A stretch of 48,044 nt of DNA from Desulfobacterales bacterium (GCA_018399715.1 JAGYNR010000005.1:1-48044), one strand, 5' to 3'; numbered from the stretch's first letter, positions 26,306-34,860 are shown. Notes: generated by a model not told the origin, from the sequence alone. Numbers and translations: made by a program.

Positions 26306-26758
26306 ATGAAAAAAACGACTCTGGAAACAGCAGTCGGAATCTTTGTGCTGATCGGTCTTGTCTGTGTCGGTTATTTGACTATCAAACTGGGCAAAATGGA
26401 ACTTTTGGGCGAAAACTATTATTTGCTAAATGCCCGGTTTTACTCGGTAGCAGGCCTGAAAAAAGGTTCTCAAGTGGAGCTGGCCGGAGTTCAGATCGGA
26501 CAAGTAAAGTCGATTGAGCTGGATACAAAACGATATGTGGCCAACGTCAAGCTAAAAATCGAAAATGATGTAAAACTTACCGAGGACTCTATTGCATCCA
26601 TTAAAACATCAGGGCTTATCGGTGACCGGTATATTCAAATTTCACCCGGAGGTTCCGATATTTACCTGGAGCCCGGCGAAACGATCATTGAAACGGAATC
26701 CCCGGTCGATATTGAAGAGCTGATTAGCAAATATGTTTTCGGAGGCGTCGAACAATGA
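26306..26758 (+). CDS. mlaD: MlaD-type MCE-domain protein
   Basis: This 150-residue protein is preceded by GGAGGAG. It has one N-terminal membrane helix (TAVGIFVLIGLVCVGYLTIKL) and a single MCE domain: YYLLNARFYSVAGLKKGSQVELAGVQIGQV, IKTSGLIGDRYIQISPGG, EPGETIIETESPVDIEEL. It forms the periplasmic hexamer that hands lipids between MlaFE and MlaC. It is fully in line with the family. Confidence 0.94.
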   Translation: MKKTTLETAVGIFVLIGLVCVGYLTIKLGKMELLGENYYLLNARFYSVAGLKKGSQVELAGVQIGQVKSIELDTKRYVANVKLKIENDVKLTEDSIASIKTSGLIGDRYIQISPGGSDIYLEPGETIIETESPVDIEELISKYVFGGVEQ

Positions 26759-26783
26759 TGATTCGTAACGGACAGGAGGAAAT

Positions 26784-27389
26784 ATGTTAAAACGAATTTC
26801 AATCGTTTTTTTAATAACCCTATTGGTAGGTGGCATATCTGATTCGGTTCTGGCTGAAAAACCTGTGGAGGCCATCAGGACATCTGTTGATAAGATCGTT
26901 GAAATATTAAATGACCCGCAATATGATGAGGATTCCCGTAAGGCAGAACAAAAAGAAAAAATGAAACGGGAGATTCAAAAAATATTTGATTTCAAAACCA
27001 TGGCGCGTGGTACGCTCCGTCATTATCAATGGGAGAGCTTTTCAGAACTGCAAAAAGAGGAGTTTATCGGTTTATTTACACAGTTGCTGGGTGATACTTA
27101 TCTGGAAAGAATCCAGGGGGAATACAATGATGAAAAAGTTGAGTATCTGGAACAGCAAATGCTGACCGATACCAGGGCGGTGGTTAAAACAAATATTGTA
27201 AGAGCATCAGAAAGGATACCTGTTGATTACCGGTTGATAAATGAGGACGGCTGCTGGAAAGTATATAATGTATATGTCGAGCGAACGAGCCTGGTTTCCA
27301 ATTATCGGGATCAATTCGGTAGAGTTTTGATGTCCGGCTCGCCGGCGGATTTAATTGAACGATTGAGAGAAAAAGTAAAGAAAAGTTAA
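26784..27389 (+). CDS. mlaC: MlaC-type periplasmic phospholipid carrier
   Basis: This 201-residue protein has a perfect AGGAGG site. A signal peptide (ISIVFLITLLVGGISDSVLA) precedes the mature protein. Family marks are IFDFKTMARGTLRHYQWESFSELQKEEFIGLF, LLGDTYLERIQ, and VDYRLINEDGCWKVYNVYVERTSLVSNYRDQF. It shuttles phospholipid between the MCE complex and the outer-membrane MlaA. It ends 12 nt before mlaA. Confidence 0.93.
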   Translation: MLKRISIVFLITLLVGGISDSVLAEKPVEAIRTSVDKIVEILNDPQYDEDSRKAEQKEKMKREIQKIFDFKTMARGTLRHYQWESFSELQKEEFIGLFTQLLGDTYLERIQGEYNDEKVEYLEQQMLTDTRAVVKTNIVRASERIPVDYRLINEDGCWKVYNVYVERTSLVSNYRDQFGRVLMSGSPADLIERLREKVKKS

Positions 27390-27401
27390 AAAGGTGAATA
27401 A

Positions 27402-28253
27402 ATGATTCTCCTGGTTCGTCTGGCCGCAATTTGGTTCTTTTTGATGTTAATTGTGCCGGTCTATGCATCTGAGCCGTTACCCGGGAATCGGCAAAACGAT
27501 ACACAGATTGGTTTAAGAATGAGCGTTGTGGCATCGTCCGGAAATTGCTCCGAAACCGTTTTGATAACCCAACGAAATGATTCTTATCCTGACGATTTTT
27601 ATGAGGATGATCTTTACGAAGATGAACTTTATGAAGATGAGCGCCAATATCAAATTGCGGATCCGATCTATCCGTTCAACAAGGCGATGTTTCATGTAAA
27701 CGACAAGCTTTATTTTTGGATTTTAAAGCCTGCGGCTCAAGGATGGCGTGCTGTTGTTCCTGAAATGGCACGAACCGGAATCAAGAATTTTTTTTATAAT
27801 CTGACAACACCGGTCAGGTTGATCAATGCAGTGTTTCAAGCTAAATTAAATAAAGCCGAAGCTGAATTTGCAAGGTTTCTGGTAAATACATCCATTGGGA
27901 TTCTGGGGTTTGGAAATCCTGCTCAAAATTATGATGAGCTGAAAGTCGATCCTGAAGATTGTGGTCAAACGTTAGGTGTTTACGGAGTGGGACATGGATT
28001 TTATATTGTCTGGCCGGTTTTCGGTCCCTCCTCCTTTCGGGATACATTCGGAGTGGTTGGCGATTATTTCATGGATCCCGTTAGTTATGTGAATCCCTGG
28101 GAGGCTTCAATAGCTGCTAGTGTGACTGACAAGGTCAATGCTACCTCTTTTCGGATCGGAGATTATGAATCTTTTAAAGAAGCTGCTCTGTTGCCCTATG
28201 AGGCAATGCGAAATGCTTATGTCCAAAATCGTGACAGGAAGCTTGTCCAATAA
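27402..28253 (+). CDS. mlaA: MlaA/VacJ family protein without a lipobox
   Basis: This 283-residue protein contains the MlaA core: ADPIYPFNKAMFHVNDKLYFWILKP, IKNFFYNLTTPVRLINAVFQ, FLVNTSIGILGFGNPA, DCGQTLGVYGVGHGFYIVWPVFGPSSFRDT, YVNPWEAS. The N-terminal signal (LAAIWFFLMLIVPVYASEP) ends in a signal peptidase I-like site. It has no cysteine, although most MlaA proteins are lipoproteins. Between signal and core lies an acidic repeat, DDFYEDDLYEDELYEDE, about residues 63-79. It removes misplaced phospholipid from the outer leaflet and ends the mla operon. Confidence 0.9.
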   Translation: MILLVRLAAIWFFLMLIVPVYASEPLPGNRQNDTQIGLRMSVVASSGNCSETVLITQRNDSYPDDFYEDDLYEDELYEDERQYQIADPIYPFNKAMFHVNDKLYFWILKPAAQGWRAVVPEMARTGIKNFFYNLTTPVRLINAVFQAKLNKAEAEFARFLVNTSIGILGFGNPAQNYDELKVDPEDCGQTLGVYGVGHGFYIVWPVFGPSSFRDTFGVVGDYFMDPVSYVNPWEASIAASVTDKVNATSFRIGDYESFKEAALLPYEAMRNAYVQNRDRKLVQ

Positions 28254-28278
28254 TTTCATCGGTTGAAAGTTTTGACTG

Positions 28279-29601
28279 ATGTACCTTGATCAATTAATTT
28301 TCAACGCAATCATTGTAACTGTAAATGATAGATTTGATATTTTTGATGACGGCGCACTGGGTATTAAAGACGGCAGAATTGCTTACGTTGGGGAAAAACC
28401 TTCAAATATAAGTTTTTTCAATGCTACAGAAATAATTGATGCCAGAGGCGGTGTTGTTTTACCAGGGCTTATCAATACCCATACGCATCTTCCCATGACC
28501 CTTTTCCGGGGGCTTGCTGATGATCTTCCGTTGGATCAGTGGCTTAATGAGTATATTTTTCCATCAGAAGCCAACCATATATCTTCGGAAACTGCGTATT
28601 GGGGGGCCCTGCTGGCATGCGCTGAAATGATGCTTTCCGGAACTACGACTTGCTGCGATGGTTACTTTTATGAATCGCAGGTGGCTGCAGCGGTTTTTCA
28701 ATCCGGTATGCGCGGCGTATTAGGCCATGGCATTGTTGATTTTCCGGCACCAGGAGTGCCGGATCCCTTAAAAAATGTACAAACTGCTGATCAATATATT
28801 AAAAAATGGGATGGCAAAACCGAGTTCATTAAGCCCTCTATTTTTTGTCATTCCCCCTATACCTGTTCAAAAGATACCCTGAAAAATGCAAAGGCGGTAG
28901 CCCAACAAACAGGTGTTCTGTTTCAAATCCATGCGTCTGAAACCCGTCAGGAGGTAGAAACCTGCATTAAAAGACATGGGTTTAGTCCCATTGGTTATCT
29001 GAATTATATCGGTGTCTTAGATAATCAGACGCTTTTGGCTCATTGTGTATGGATAGACGATGCTGATTTGGACATTATTGCAAAAACCGGAGCTTTTGTA
29101 TCCCATGTCCCGGAAAGTAATATGAAACTTGGATCGGGTACCGCACCGGTAAACCAGATGATTTCAGCGAATATCCCTGTGGGACTGGGAACTGATGGTT
29201 GTGCCAGCAATAACACGCTGGATATGTTCAGAACAATGAATGTCACCGCCAAGCTTCACAAAGTCTGTAACCTCGATCCCACAGTCATGAATGCTAAAAC
29301 GATTCTTAAAATGGCTACCATCAATGGTGCAGCAGCCATTGGTCTTAAAAGTGAAATCGGTTCTCTTGAAATAGGAAAAGCTGCCGATATCCTTATCATA
29401 GATAAACGAAAACCCCATCTGGTTCCAATGTACTCCCCGGTCTCTCATCTGGTATACGCAGTTTCCGGGGCAGACGTACGCCATGTCTTTATTGGTGGAC
29501 AGCAGGTCGTAAAAGACAGAAATCTGCTGACCCTTGATTTGGATGAAATCATAGAAAAAATTATTGCCTTTGCAGGAGTTATTTCTCATGACACTAACTG
29601 A
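28279..29601 (+). CDS. Amidohydrolase, 5-methylthioadenosine/S-adenosylhomocysteine deaminase type
   Basis: This 440-residue metal-dependent hydrolase of the TRZ/ATZ group has metal ligands in NTHTHLPM, FQIHASETRQEVE, LAHCVWI and LGTDGCASNNTLDMF. The SAH/MTA deaminase pattern HSPYTCSKDTL is also present. It likely deaminates adenosine-type nucleosides (MTA, SAH or 5'-deoxyadenosine) to the inosine form. Its end overlaps the adenine deaminase start by 14 nt, so the two form a purine salvage pair. A 5'-deoxyadenosine role would suit an organism rich in radical SAM enzymes, but this is inference. Confidence 0.88.
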   Translation: MYLDQLIFNAIIVTVNDRFDIFDDGALGIKDGRIAYVGEKPSNISFFNATEIIDARGGVVLPGLINTHTHLPMTLFRGLADDLPLDQWLNEYIFPSEANHISSETAYWGALLACAEMMLSGTTTCCDGYFYESQVAAAVFQSGMRGVLGHGIVDFPAPGVPDPLKNVQTADQYIKKWDGKTEFIKPSIFCHSPYTCSKDTLKNAKAVAQQTGVLFQIHASETRQEVETCIKRHGFSPIGYLNYIGVLDNQTLLAHCVWIDDADLDIIAKTGAFVSHVPESNMKLGSGTAPVNQMISANIPVGLGTDGCASNNTLDMFRTMNVTAKLHKVCNLDPTVMNAKTILKMATINGAAAIGLKSEIGSLEIGKAADILIIDKRKPHLVPMYSPVSHLVYAVSGADVRHVFIGGQQVVKDRNLLTLDLDEIIEKIIAFAGVISHDTN

Positions 29602-31306
29602 AAAAATCCGGGTGGCCCGGGGAAAAAGTCCTTCCGATCTCTTATTGACCAACGCTCGTATTGTAAATGTATTCACCGGTGAAATCGAGGACGGCAATAT
29701 TGCTGTGAGCGATGGAATGATTGTCGGGACAAAGCCCTGTCCTGCGGTTGAGACAATCGATTTAAAGGGGCGCTATGTATCTCCGGGATTGATCGATGCG
29801 CATGTCCACATTGAAAGTTCCATGGCAGATATAACCGGATTTGCACGGGCAGTTGTTCCCCATGGAACCACTACTGTTGTTGCGGATCCTCACGAGATTG
29901 CAAATGTACTCGGTATCAAGGGGATCGAGTATATGCTTCAAACATCCAAAAACCAGCCCATGACCATTTATTTGGGTCTTCCGTCATGTGTTCCGGCAAC
30001 AGATCTGGAAACTTCGGGAGCCAGGCTGTCGGCAGAAGATCTGGCGCCGTTTATGAACCTGAAAAATGTTGCGGTACTGGGCGAAATGATGAATTTTCCG
30101 GGAGTGATCCACGGTGATCCGGTGGTGTTGTCTAAAATGGAAATGGCCCGAAAGGCCGGAAAACGAATTGACGGCCATTCTCCCGGTCTTACCGGCCATG
30201 ATCTCAATGCCTATCTGGTTGCCGGGGCTGCAAGTGATCATGAATGTACCACCGAAAAAGAGGCATGGGAGAAACTGTCTGCCGGAATGTTTATCATGAT
30301 TCGTGAGGGAACCGGCGCCAGAAACCTTCATGATCTTCTCCCCGTGTTAAATCTCCGGACTGCCTCCCGTATTATGTGGTGCACTGATGATCGTCATCCA
30401 CGTGAACTTGTCCATGAAGGCTCTATTGATAGTATGGTCAGAGAGGCTGTTCGCTGCGGTGTCGATCCGGTAACCGCTATCCGAACCGGAACCCTTTCTC
30501 CGGCTGATTATTTTGGATTTCATCATTTGGGGGCCATTGCACCGGGCAGGTTGGCCAATTTGGTGGTTTTTTCGGATCTGCAACATTTTTGTGCGGAAAT
30601 GGTATATCATCAAGGAAAATTGGTGGCAAAAGATGGTGAAATGCTGCCGGAAATACCAAAACCAGCCGCAATTGCAGTGGAAAATTCCATGAATGTCGAT
30701 ATTTTTGCCCTTGATTTCAAAATCCCGTGTAAGGGAAAAAGGGCGCGGGTAATAGAAATTGTTCCCGGTCAAATTGTGACCCGGCAGGTTGTTAAAGAAA
30801 TCTCCTGTAAAGATGGATCGGTTTTGGCTGATACTGATGAAGATATTTTAAAAATGGCTGTGGTGGAACGTCATACGGGTTCCGGAAATATAGGAAAAGG
30901 GTTGGTAAGTGGATTTGGCTTGAAAACGGGTGCATTGGCATCGAGTGTTGCTCACGACTCTCACAATATTATCGTGGTCGGTACACAGGATAGCGATATG
31001 AAATCAGCTGTGGAGCAGGTAATTAAAATGGGTGGTGGATTAGCTGTCGTTGATGGTGACCAAATTGTCGAAACGCTTCCGTTACCGGTTGCCGGATTGA
31101 TGAGCAGTAAACCGGTGAAAACCATTCAAAAACAAATGGATAAACTCCTCAACATCAGCCACAATATCGGATGCCGACTTGATGACCCCTTTATGATACT
31201 TTCGTTTCTGGCACTTCCGGTAATACCCGAATTGAAACTGACGGATAAGGGCTTAGTAGATGTGACAGCGTTTAAACTGGTATCATTGTTTTCGTTCAGG
31301 CACTAA
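29588..31306 (+). CDS. ade: Adenine deaminase
   Basis: This 572-residue amidohydrolase converts adenine to hypoxanthine and ammonia. I chose the ATG at 29588 (MTLTEKIRVARG), preceded by GGAGT; it overlaps the upstream gene by 14 nt. Metal-binding and family motifs are IDAHVHIESSM, VADPHEIANVLG, DGHSPGLTG, AASDHECTT and CTDDRHP. The C-terminal domain has GLVSGFGLKTGALASSVAHDSHNI and ends at ALPVIPELKLTDKGLVDV. The last codons (LFSFRH and stop) come from a partial MITE copy at 31288-31305, so the natural C-terminus has probably been replaced by a few residues. Confidence 0.93.
   Translation: MTLTEKIRVARGKSPSDLLLTNARIVNVFTGEIEDGNIAVSDGMIVGTKPCPAVETIDLKGRYVSPGLIDAHVHIESSMADITGFARAVVPHGTTTVVADPHEIANVLGIKGIEYMLQTSKNQPMTIYLGLPSCVPATDLETSGARLSAEDLAPFMNLKNVAVLGEMMNFPGVIHGDPVVLSKMEMARKAGKRIDGHSPGLTGHDLNAYLVAGAASDHECTTEKEAWEKLSAGMFIMIREGTGARNLHDLLPVLNLRTASRIMWCTDDRHPRELVHEGSIDSMVREAVRCGVDPVTAIRTGTLSPADYFGFHHLGAIAPGRLANLVVFSDLQHFCAEMVYHQGKLVAKDGEMLPEIPKPAAIAVENSMNVDIFALDFKIPCKGKRARVIEIVPGQIVTRQVVKEISCKDGSVLADTDEDILKMAVVERHTGSGNIGKGLVSGFGLKTGALASSVAHDSHNIIVVGTQDSDMKSAVEQVIKMGGGLAVVDGDQIVETLPLPVAGLMSSKPVKTIQKQMDKLLNISHNIGCRLDDPFMILSFLALPVIPELKLTDKGLVDVTAFKLVSLFSFRH
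31288..31305 (+). repeat. Partial MITE end forming the 3' end of the adenine deaminase gene
   Basis: GTTTTCGTTCAGGCACTA matches the last 18 bp of the full element at 40765-40909 exactly. The final TA together with the next A supplies the TAA stop. No other element sequence is seen to the left, where coding similarity continues. Confidence 0.75.
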
Positions 31307-31320
31307 ATAGGGTTTTTATG

Positions 31321-31389
31321 TCAGGAGGTGAAGGGGGTTCAGAAGAATAATTTTACTTGTCAATTATGTCTCCTGAACCCTTCTCCTGA
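31321..31389. repeat. Long imperfect inverted repeat after the adenine deaminase gene
   Basis: The arms are TCAGGAG, then GGGTTCAG and ATAATT on the left, and AATTAT, CTGAACCC and CTCCTGA on the right, separated by small internal loops and a 9-nt apex. This 69-nt structure lies 14 nt after the ade stop. It lacks a clean T run, so it may be an extended terminator, an mRNA-stabilising hairpin or a different palindromic repeat. Confidence 0.6.
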
Positions 31390-31627
31390 TACATCATAGA
31401 ATCTTTTACGTTTGGCTGAACCGACTATTATATTTTGCCGTGAAATCGTAACTTCTACCTCTAACTATGGCAAAACATCAACAATATTGTTTCGAAAATT
31501 TCTTTAAAGAGGTAGCAGATATTGCTGCCGACAAAGCTTAACCTTGTAGGCTTTCTGATAAAGCGGGAAGATACAAATATACATCCAACCCGCCATGTCC
31601 CTTAACGTTTTTCCAAGAATATACAAT
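31390..31627. other. Intergenic region between ade and hup
   Basis: No gene is seen. On the minus strand, downstream of hup, a weak stem (GCGGG with CCCGC, long loop, then TTTATC) near 31560-31592 could end the hup transcript. A TTTTGCC / GGCAAAA inverted repeat with a loop of about 29 nt lies near 31430-31475. Confidence 0.35.
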
Positions 31628-31897
31628 CTACTTGACTGCTTCTTTCAAAGCCTTACCCGCCACGAATTTAGGAACTTTTTTTGCTTTAATTTGCATTTTT
31701 TCACCGGTTTGAGGATTTCGTCCTTCCCTGGCAGCACGTTCCTGCACTTTAAATGTTCCGAATCCCACCAAGGTAACCGAGTCGCCTTTTTTTAATGCAT
31801 CCGTAACAGATGAAATCACAGTATCAACTGCTTTTTGCGCATCTTTCTTACTGTCCAAAACCTCTGCTACTTCATTAATCAGATCTCCCTTGTTCAT
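31628..31897 (-). CDS. hup: DNA-binding protein HU
   Basis: This 89-residue histone-like protein starts [14 protein letters not shown] at the ATG at 31897, with AAGGAA upstream. An in-frame extension to 32062 is not coding. It has [48 protein letters not shown], including the beta-arm RNPQTG DNA-intercalating segment. It binds and bends DNA non-specifically, helping nucleoid structure and replication. It is a single-gene unit with a promoter at 32051-32079. Confidence 0.97.
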   Translation of the reverse strand: MNKGDLINEVAEVLDSKKDAQKAVDTVISSVTDALKKGDSVTLVGFGTFKVQERAAREGRNPQTGEKMQIKAKKVPKFVAGKALKEAVK

Positions 31898-32259
31898 AAA
31901 AATCATTCCTTTCTTCTTTTTGTGCATCGTTAAAAGATGCAGCGTCTTTTTTACACCCAAACACAGTTCGTTCAGGCATCCCACCATTTTTCTCCTTAAT
32001 TGGTTCCTCCCATAAAGCTGCTTTTCAACGCATTCTTGAAAACATATCACATATAACCGCAATAAAGGCGCATCGTCAAATATTTTTTTTAGAAAATAGC
32101 AATATTATGGGAATAAATTCGAAAATTATTTTTTACCGTGATATGGATAATACCTGTATCGAAACAAAAAAGTGCAAAAGTACCTGCAATGACAGCTATT
32201 ATGATAAGAAATCCAAAAGTGAATCGTTTTGAAAAGATCGATTCAGAAAAACGAAGATC
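31898..32259. other. Long hup leader and divergent upstream region
   Basis: The proposed hup promoter leaves a leader of about 150 nt. It holds a small hairpin (GCATC, 7-nt loop, GATGC) at about 31924-31940 and a stretch ACAGTTCGTTCAGGCA (31963-31978) that resembles a MITE end. To the right, up to 32259, I see no supported gene on either strand. Confidence 0.45.
32051..32079 (-). promoter_or_regulatory. Sigma-70-like promoter of hup
   Basis: On the minus strand TTGACG (complement of 32074-32079) is followed after 17 nt by TTATAT (complement of 32051-32056). Transcription would start near 32044, giving a leader of about 150 nt. Confidence 0.6.
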
Positions 32260-33303
32260 ATGAAAATTATAAAAACAGGACAAACCCAATGCTTTGATCA
32301 GAAAGGCCGGATTATTCCATGTCCCGGTACGGGGCAGGACGGTGAATTTCAAAAAGGGATATGTCTTCGGGATTCCAGATTTAATATTTGGGATACCATC
32401 GTTTCTGACCAGCTAACCGGGCTTTTATGGACGAAACAAGGCAGTCTGAGTGAGTTTCCGCTTTCCTGGTCAGAAGTACTTGATTTTGTTAAGAAGATGA
32501 ACACTGCCGGAACCTACGGTTATTCCGACTGGCGACTTCCCAATCGGCGTGAGTTATTCAGCCTGATCAATCATTCCAATATTAATCCGTCGCTTGCCCA
32601 AAATACATTTTTGAATGCTTTTTCAGGTTATTACTGGACTTCTACAACCTGTTGCCGGCTCCCCTCACAGGCATGGTATATTCATCTGGGCGGCGCGCGG
32701 GTTTTTAAAGGAATGAAACACGGCTCTTACATGGTGTGGCCGGTAAGATCAGGAAAAGCGTCGTTAACGGGAGTTTTTCAGACAGGACAAACATTGTGTT
32801 ACGATGATGTTGGAAATATTAGTGACTGTCATTTATCCGGTCAGGATGGAGCCTTGCTGTCCGGAATCCAATGGCCCCGACCCCGGTTTGAATCCATAGG
32901 GGAAACTGTTTTGGATCAGATGACGGGGCTTATCTGGGCATGCAATGCCAATTTACCGGAAAAGCCTTTGAACTGGATGGAGGCACTAAATGCCGTGAAG
33001 GTAATCAATTCAAAACGATACGGCGGTTTTCAGGACTGGCGGCTTCCCAACATCCGTGAACTGGAAAGCCTGACATGCATGGGAACGCATTCCCCGGCGT
33101 TACCTCGGGAACATCCGTTTCAACAGGTCAAACAATTTTACTGGTCGTCAACCACCAGCCAGTATGAAACTACGTATGCATGGGTGCTATATCTCCAGGA
33201 CGGAAATCTTGGCGTAGGATTTAAACAAAAACCGGAATTTTTTGTCTGGCCGGTAAAAGATGCAACCAGCAATCTGCAGCCCCGAAAGCAGAAAATTTTT
33301 TGA
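32260..33303 (+). CDS. DUF1566 (Lcl C-terminal) protein with two tandem copies of the domain
   Basis: This 347-residue protein is built of two similar halves. Each begins GQT-C-D---G-I--C---GQDG (TGQTQCFDQKGRI and TGQTLCYDDVGNI). Each then has DQLTGLLWTKQG or DQMTGLIWACNA, and the strongest motif DWRLPNRREL or DWRLPNIREL. YYWTSTTC or YWSSTTSQ follows, with VWPV at the end. DUF1566 is a carbohydrate- or adhesin-associated fold of unclear function, found on exported proteins. No signal peptide is visible and an in-frame stop lies shortly upstream, so the location is uncertain. Confidence 0.85.
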   Translation: MKIIKTGQTQCFDQKGRIIPCPGTGQDGEFQKGICLRDSRFNIWDTIVSDQLTGLLWTKQGSLSEFPLSWSEVLDFVKKMNTAGTYGYSDWRLPNRRELFSLINHSNINPSLAQNTFLNAFSGYYWTSTTCCRLPSQAWYIHLGGARVFKGMKHGSYMVWPVRSGKASLTGVFQTGQTLCYDDVGNISDCHLSGQDGALLSGIQWPRPRFESIGETVLDQMTGLIWACNANLPEKPLNWMEALNAVKVINSKRYGGFQDWRLPNIRELESLTCMGTHSPALPREHPFQQVKQFYWSSTTSQYETTYAWVLYLQDGNLGVGFKQKPEFFVWPVKDATSNLQPRKQKIF

Positions 33304-33393
33304 GAGGTTAAAAGCCGTATAAAAGGAAATGTGCTTTCAAACCTGATATTTTTATGTTAAATATTTTTGTTCATGTAAAGGTTTCTTTTAGAA

Positions 33394-33426
33394 ATTGGCG
33401 AAAAAGACAGTTTTCATTCAGGCACT
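33394..33426 (+). repeat. Partial copy of the MITE-like repeat
   Basis: ATTGGCGAAAAAGACAG followed by TTTTCATTCAGGCACT matches the right 33 nt or so of the element at 40765-40909, with one G-to-A change and loss of the terminal A. It lies about 66 nt upstream of the HdrC-like gene. Confidence 0.7.
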
Positions 33427-33491
33427 TGATAAGTATATAAAATGGCTGATCATCCGAGTTTATAAACGATAAACAAGGGGAGGGATTGAAG

Positions 33492-34382
33492 ATGACAGGT
33501 GCGGCAAAGAGGCTGCCGGGTCCGGAGATTCGGTTCGACATCGAAACTCAGGCGAATGCAAACAGTTTTATGTGTGTGAATTGCAGTTCGTGTGATGTGG
33601 TATGTCCGGTAAATGTTGGCTCAAATCGGCTTTGGCCGCAGAAGATAGTTCGTTTGGCCAATCTTGGATTAATAGATGAGCTGATAACGGCTCGTGAAAT
33701 ATGGTACTGCCTGAGATGCCGCAAGTGCGAAACAGTTTGCCCTAGGCAGGTTAAACATGGAAATATTATATCATTTGCAAGAGCTGAAATATTTCGTCGA
33801 CATCTTATATCCGTGTCAGCCATTGAACAATTACGCAAGATCTTTTATGAATTTCAGTATGTCAGGTGGCATTTGGCGGATAGCTGTATTCAGAGAAAAA
33901 AAGTTGAAGCAACTCATCAGCAGTGGGCATATTGGGCGGATTTGCCAGCCCGATCCATAGCCGACGAAATAAAACACCGGCCGATGCCGAAGGGAACCGG
34001 TGTATTCCGAAATTTTTTCGCTCCTGCCAACCTGTCAACCTGCCAGACATGCAGTGAATGCACCAATGCCTGTCCCATATTTGTAGATCGGGCGGTATTT
34101 GATCCCCAGTTAATCATCCGGATGATTAATTTAGGCTTTATTGATGCCGCTCTTCGTTCTCCCAGCATATGGCTTTGTATCGGCTGCCAGCAGTGTGCAG
34201 ATGCTTGCAATCAATTGGTAAAACCATATTTGGCTATTGAGTGGCTGAAGCAAATGGCTGAAAATAAAGGGGTTGTCCCTTTCGGATTTGCCCATCGGTT
34301 CGAAATTGCCGAAAAAAGTTTCTATAACCTCTATCTGGATAAGATCGATGATATTTTAGGGAATTCATTCAATATCCAGTGA
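33492..34382 (+). CDS. HdrC-like protein with four [4Fe-4S] binding motifs
   Basis: This 296-residue protein starts at an ATG preceded by GGGGAGGG. It contains two HdrC-like units. The first has CVNCSSCDVVCPVN and CLRCRKCETVCPRQ, the second CQTCSECTNACPIF and CIGCQQCADACNQL. Each motif is CxxCxxCxxxC, so four clusters are expected. HdrC passes electrons to heterodisulfide reductase-type catalytic subunits. No hdrA, hdrB or flavin partner is adjacent, and the next gene is on the other strand. The last motif lacks the usual Pro after the fourth Cys. Its redox partner is unknown. Confidence 0.82.
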   Translation: MTGAAKRLPGPEIRFDIETQANANSFMCVNCSSCDVVCPVNVGSNRLWPQKIVRLANLGLIDELITAREIWYCLRCRKCETVCPRQVKHGNIISFARAEIFRRHLISVSAIEQLRKIFYEFQYVRWHLADSCIQRKKVEATHQQWAYWADLPARSIADEIKHRPMPKGTGVFRNFFAPANLSTCQTCSECTNACPIFVDRAVFDPQLIIRMINLGFIDAALRSPSIWLCIGCQQCADACNQLVKPYLAIEWLKQMAENKGVVPFGFAHRFEIAEKSFYNLYLDKIDDILGNSFNIQ

Positions 34383-34416
34383 TTTAACAAAATAGATATA
34401 AAATCCCACCCGTTGG

Positions 34417-34860
34417 TTATCCATATGACCTTTTGCCGGGGATTACGCCTCTGACGCCGCCTTTGGGATATTTGGTATCATTATCCCGTCTGGGTATCAA
34501 GTGAATATGGGCATGAAAAATGCTCTGCCCGGCTGAAAAACCGCAATTTATTCCAATATTGAAACCAGTTATTGAGGGATCATCATTTACGTATTTTTTT
34601 CGCAATATATGAATCATTTTGTGAATTTCATGGAGCTCAGTTTTTGTCAGATCAAAATAGTCCTTGGCGTGGCGTTTTGGAATGATCAGCAAGTGACCGG
34701 GGGTGACCGGATAACCATCCGGAATGGCCACAATTGAATCCATCTCTGCGATAATAGGTTTTTTCAGGTTTTTGTAGCAAAAAATGCAATCCGGATCATA
34801 CTCACATGAAGCCTTTGTTTCGGAAAATAAAGATCCGTGGCATTTTTTTTCTTTTTTCAT
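34417..34860 (-). CDS. HIT family nucleotide hydrolase
   Basis: This 147-residue protein starts at the ATG at 34860 (MKKEKK), with AAAGG upstream. The histidine triad is in SIFHAHIHLIPRR, about residues 114-126. A CxxC pair in CEYDPDCIFC may bind zinc, as in several HIT proteins. GYPVTPGHLLIIPKRHAKDYFDL is typical. Members hydrolyse dinucleoside polyphosphates or AMP-lysine type bonds. It lies 85 nt after the radical SAM gene. Confidence 0.9.
   Translation of the reverse strand: MKKEKKCHGSLFSETKASCEYDPDCIFCYKNLKKPIIAEMDSIVAIPDGYPVTPGHLLIIPKRHAKDYFDLTKTELHEIHKMIHILRKKYVNDDPSITGFNIGINCGFSAGQSIFHAHIHLIPRRDNDTKYPKGGVRGVIPGKRSYG

Noticed and set aside
31963-31978. ACAGTTCGTTCAGGCA, similar to the MITE end
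   Set aside because: Only about 14 matching bases, without the terminal CACTA; could be chance, so not counted as a copy.
31898-32062. In-frame N-terminal extension of HU
   Set aside because: HU proteins begin MNKxxLI; the ATG at 31897 has a good ribosome site and the extension overlaps the proposed promoter.
32089-32352. Minus-strand frame with a hydrophobic stretch (FGFLIIIAVIAGTFALFCF)
   Set aside because: It overlaps the beginning of the DUF1566 gene and the hup promoter region and has no supported start; kept out of the annotation although the stretch looks membrane-like.
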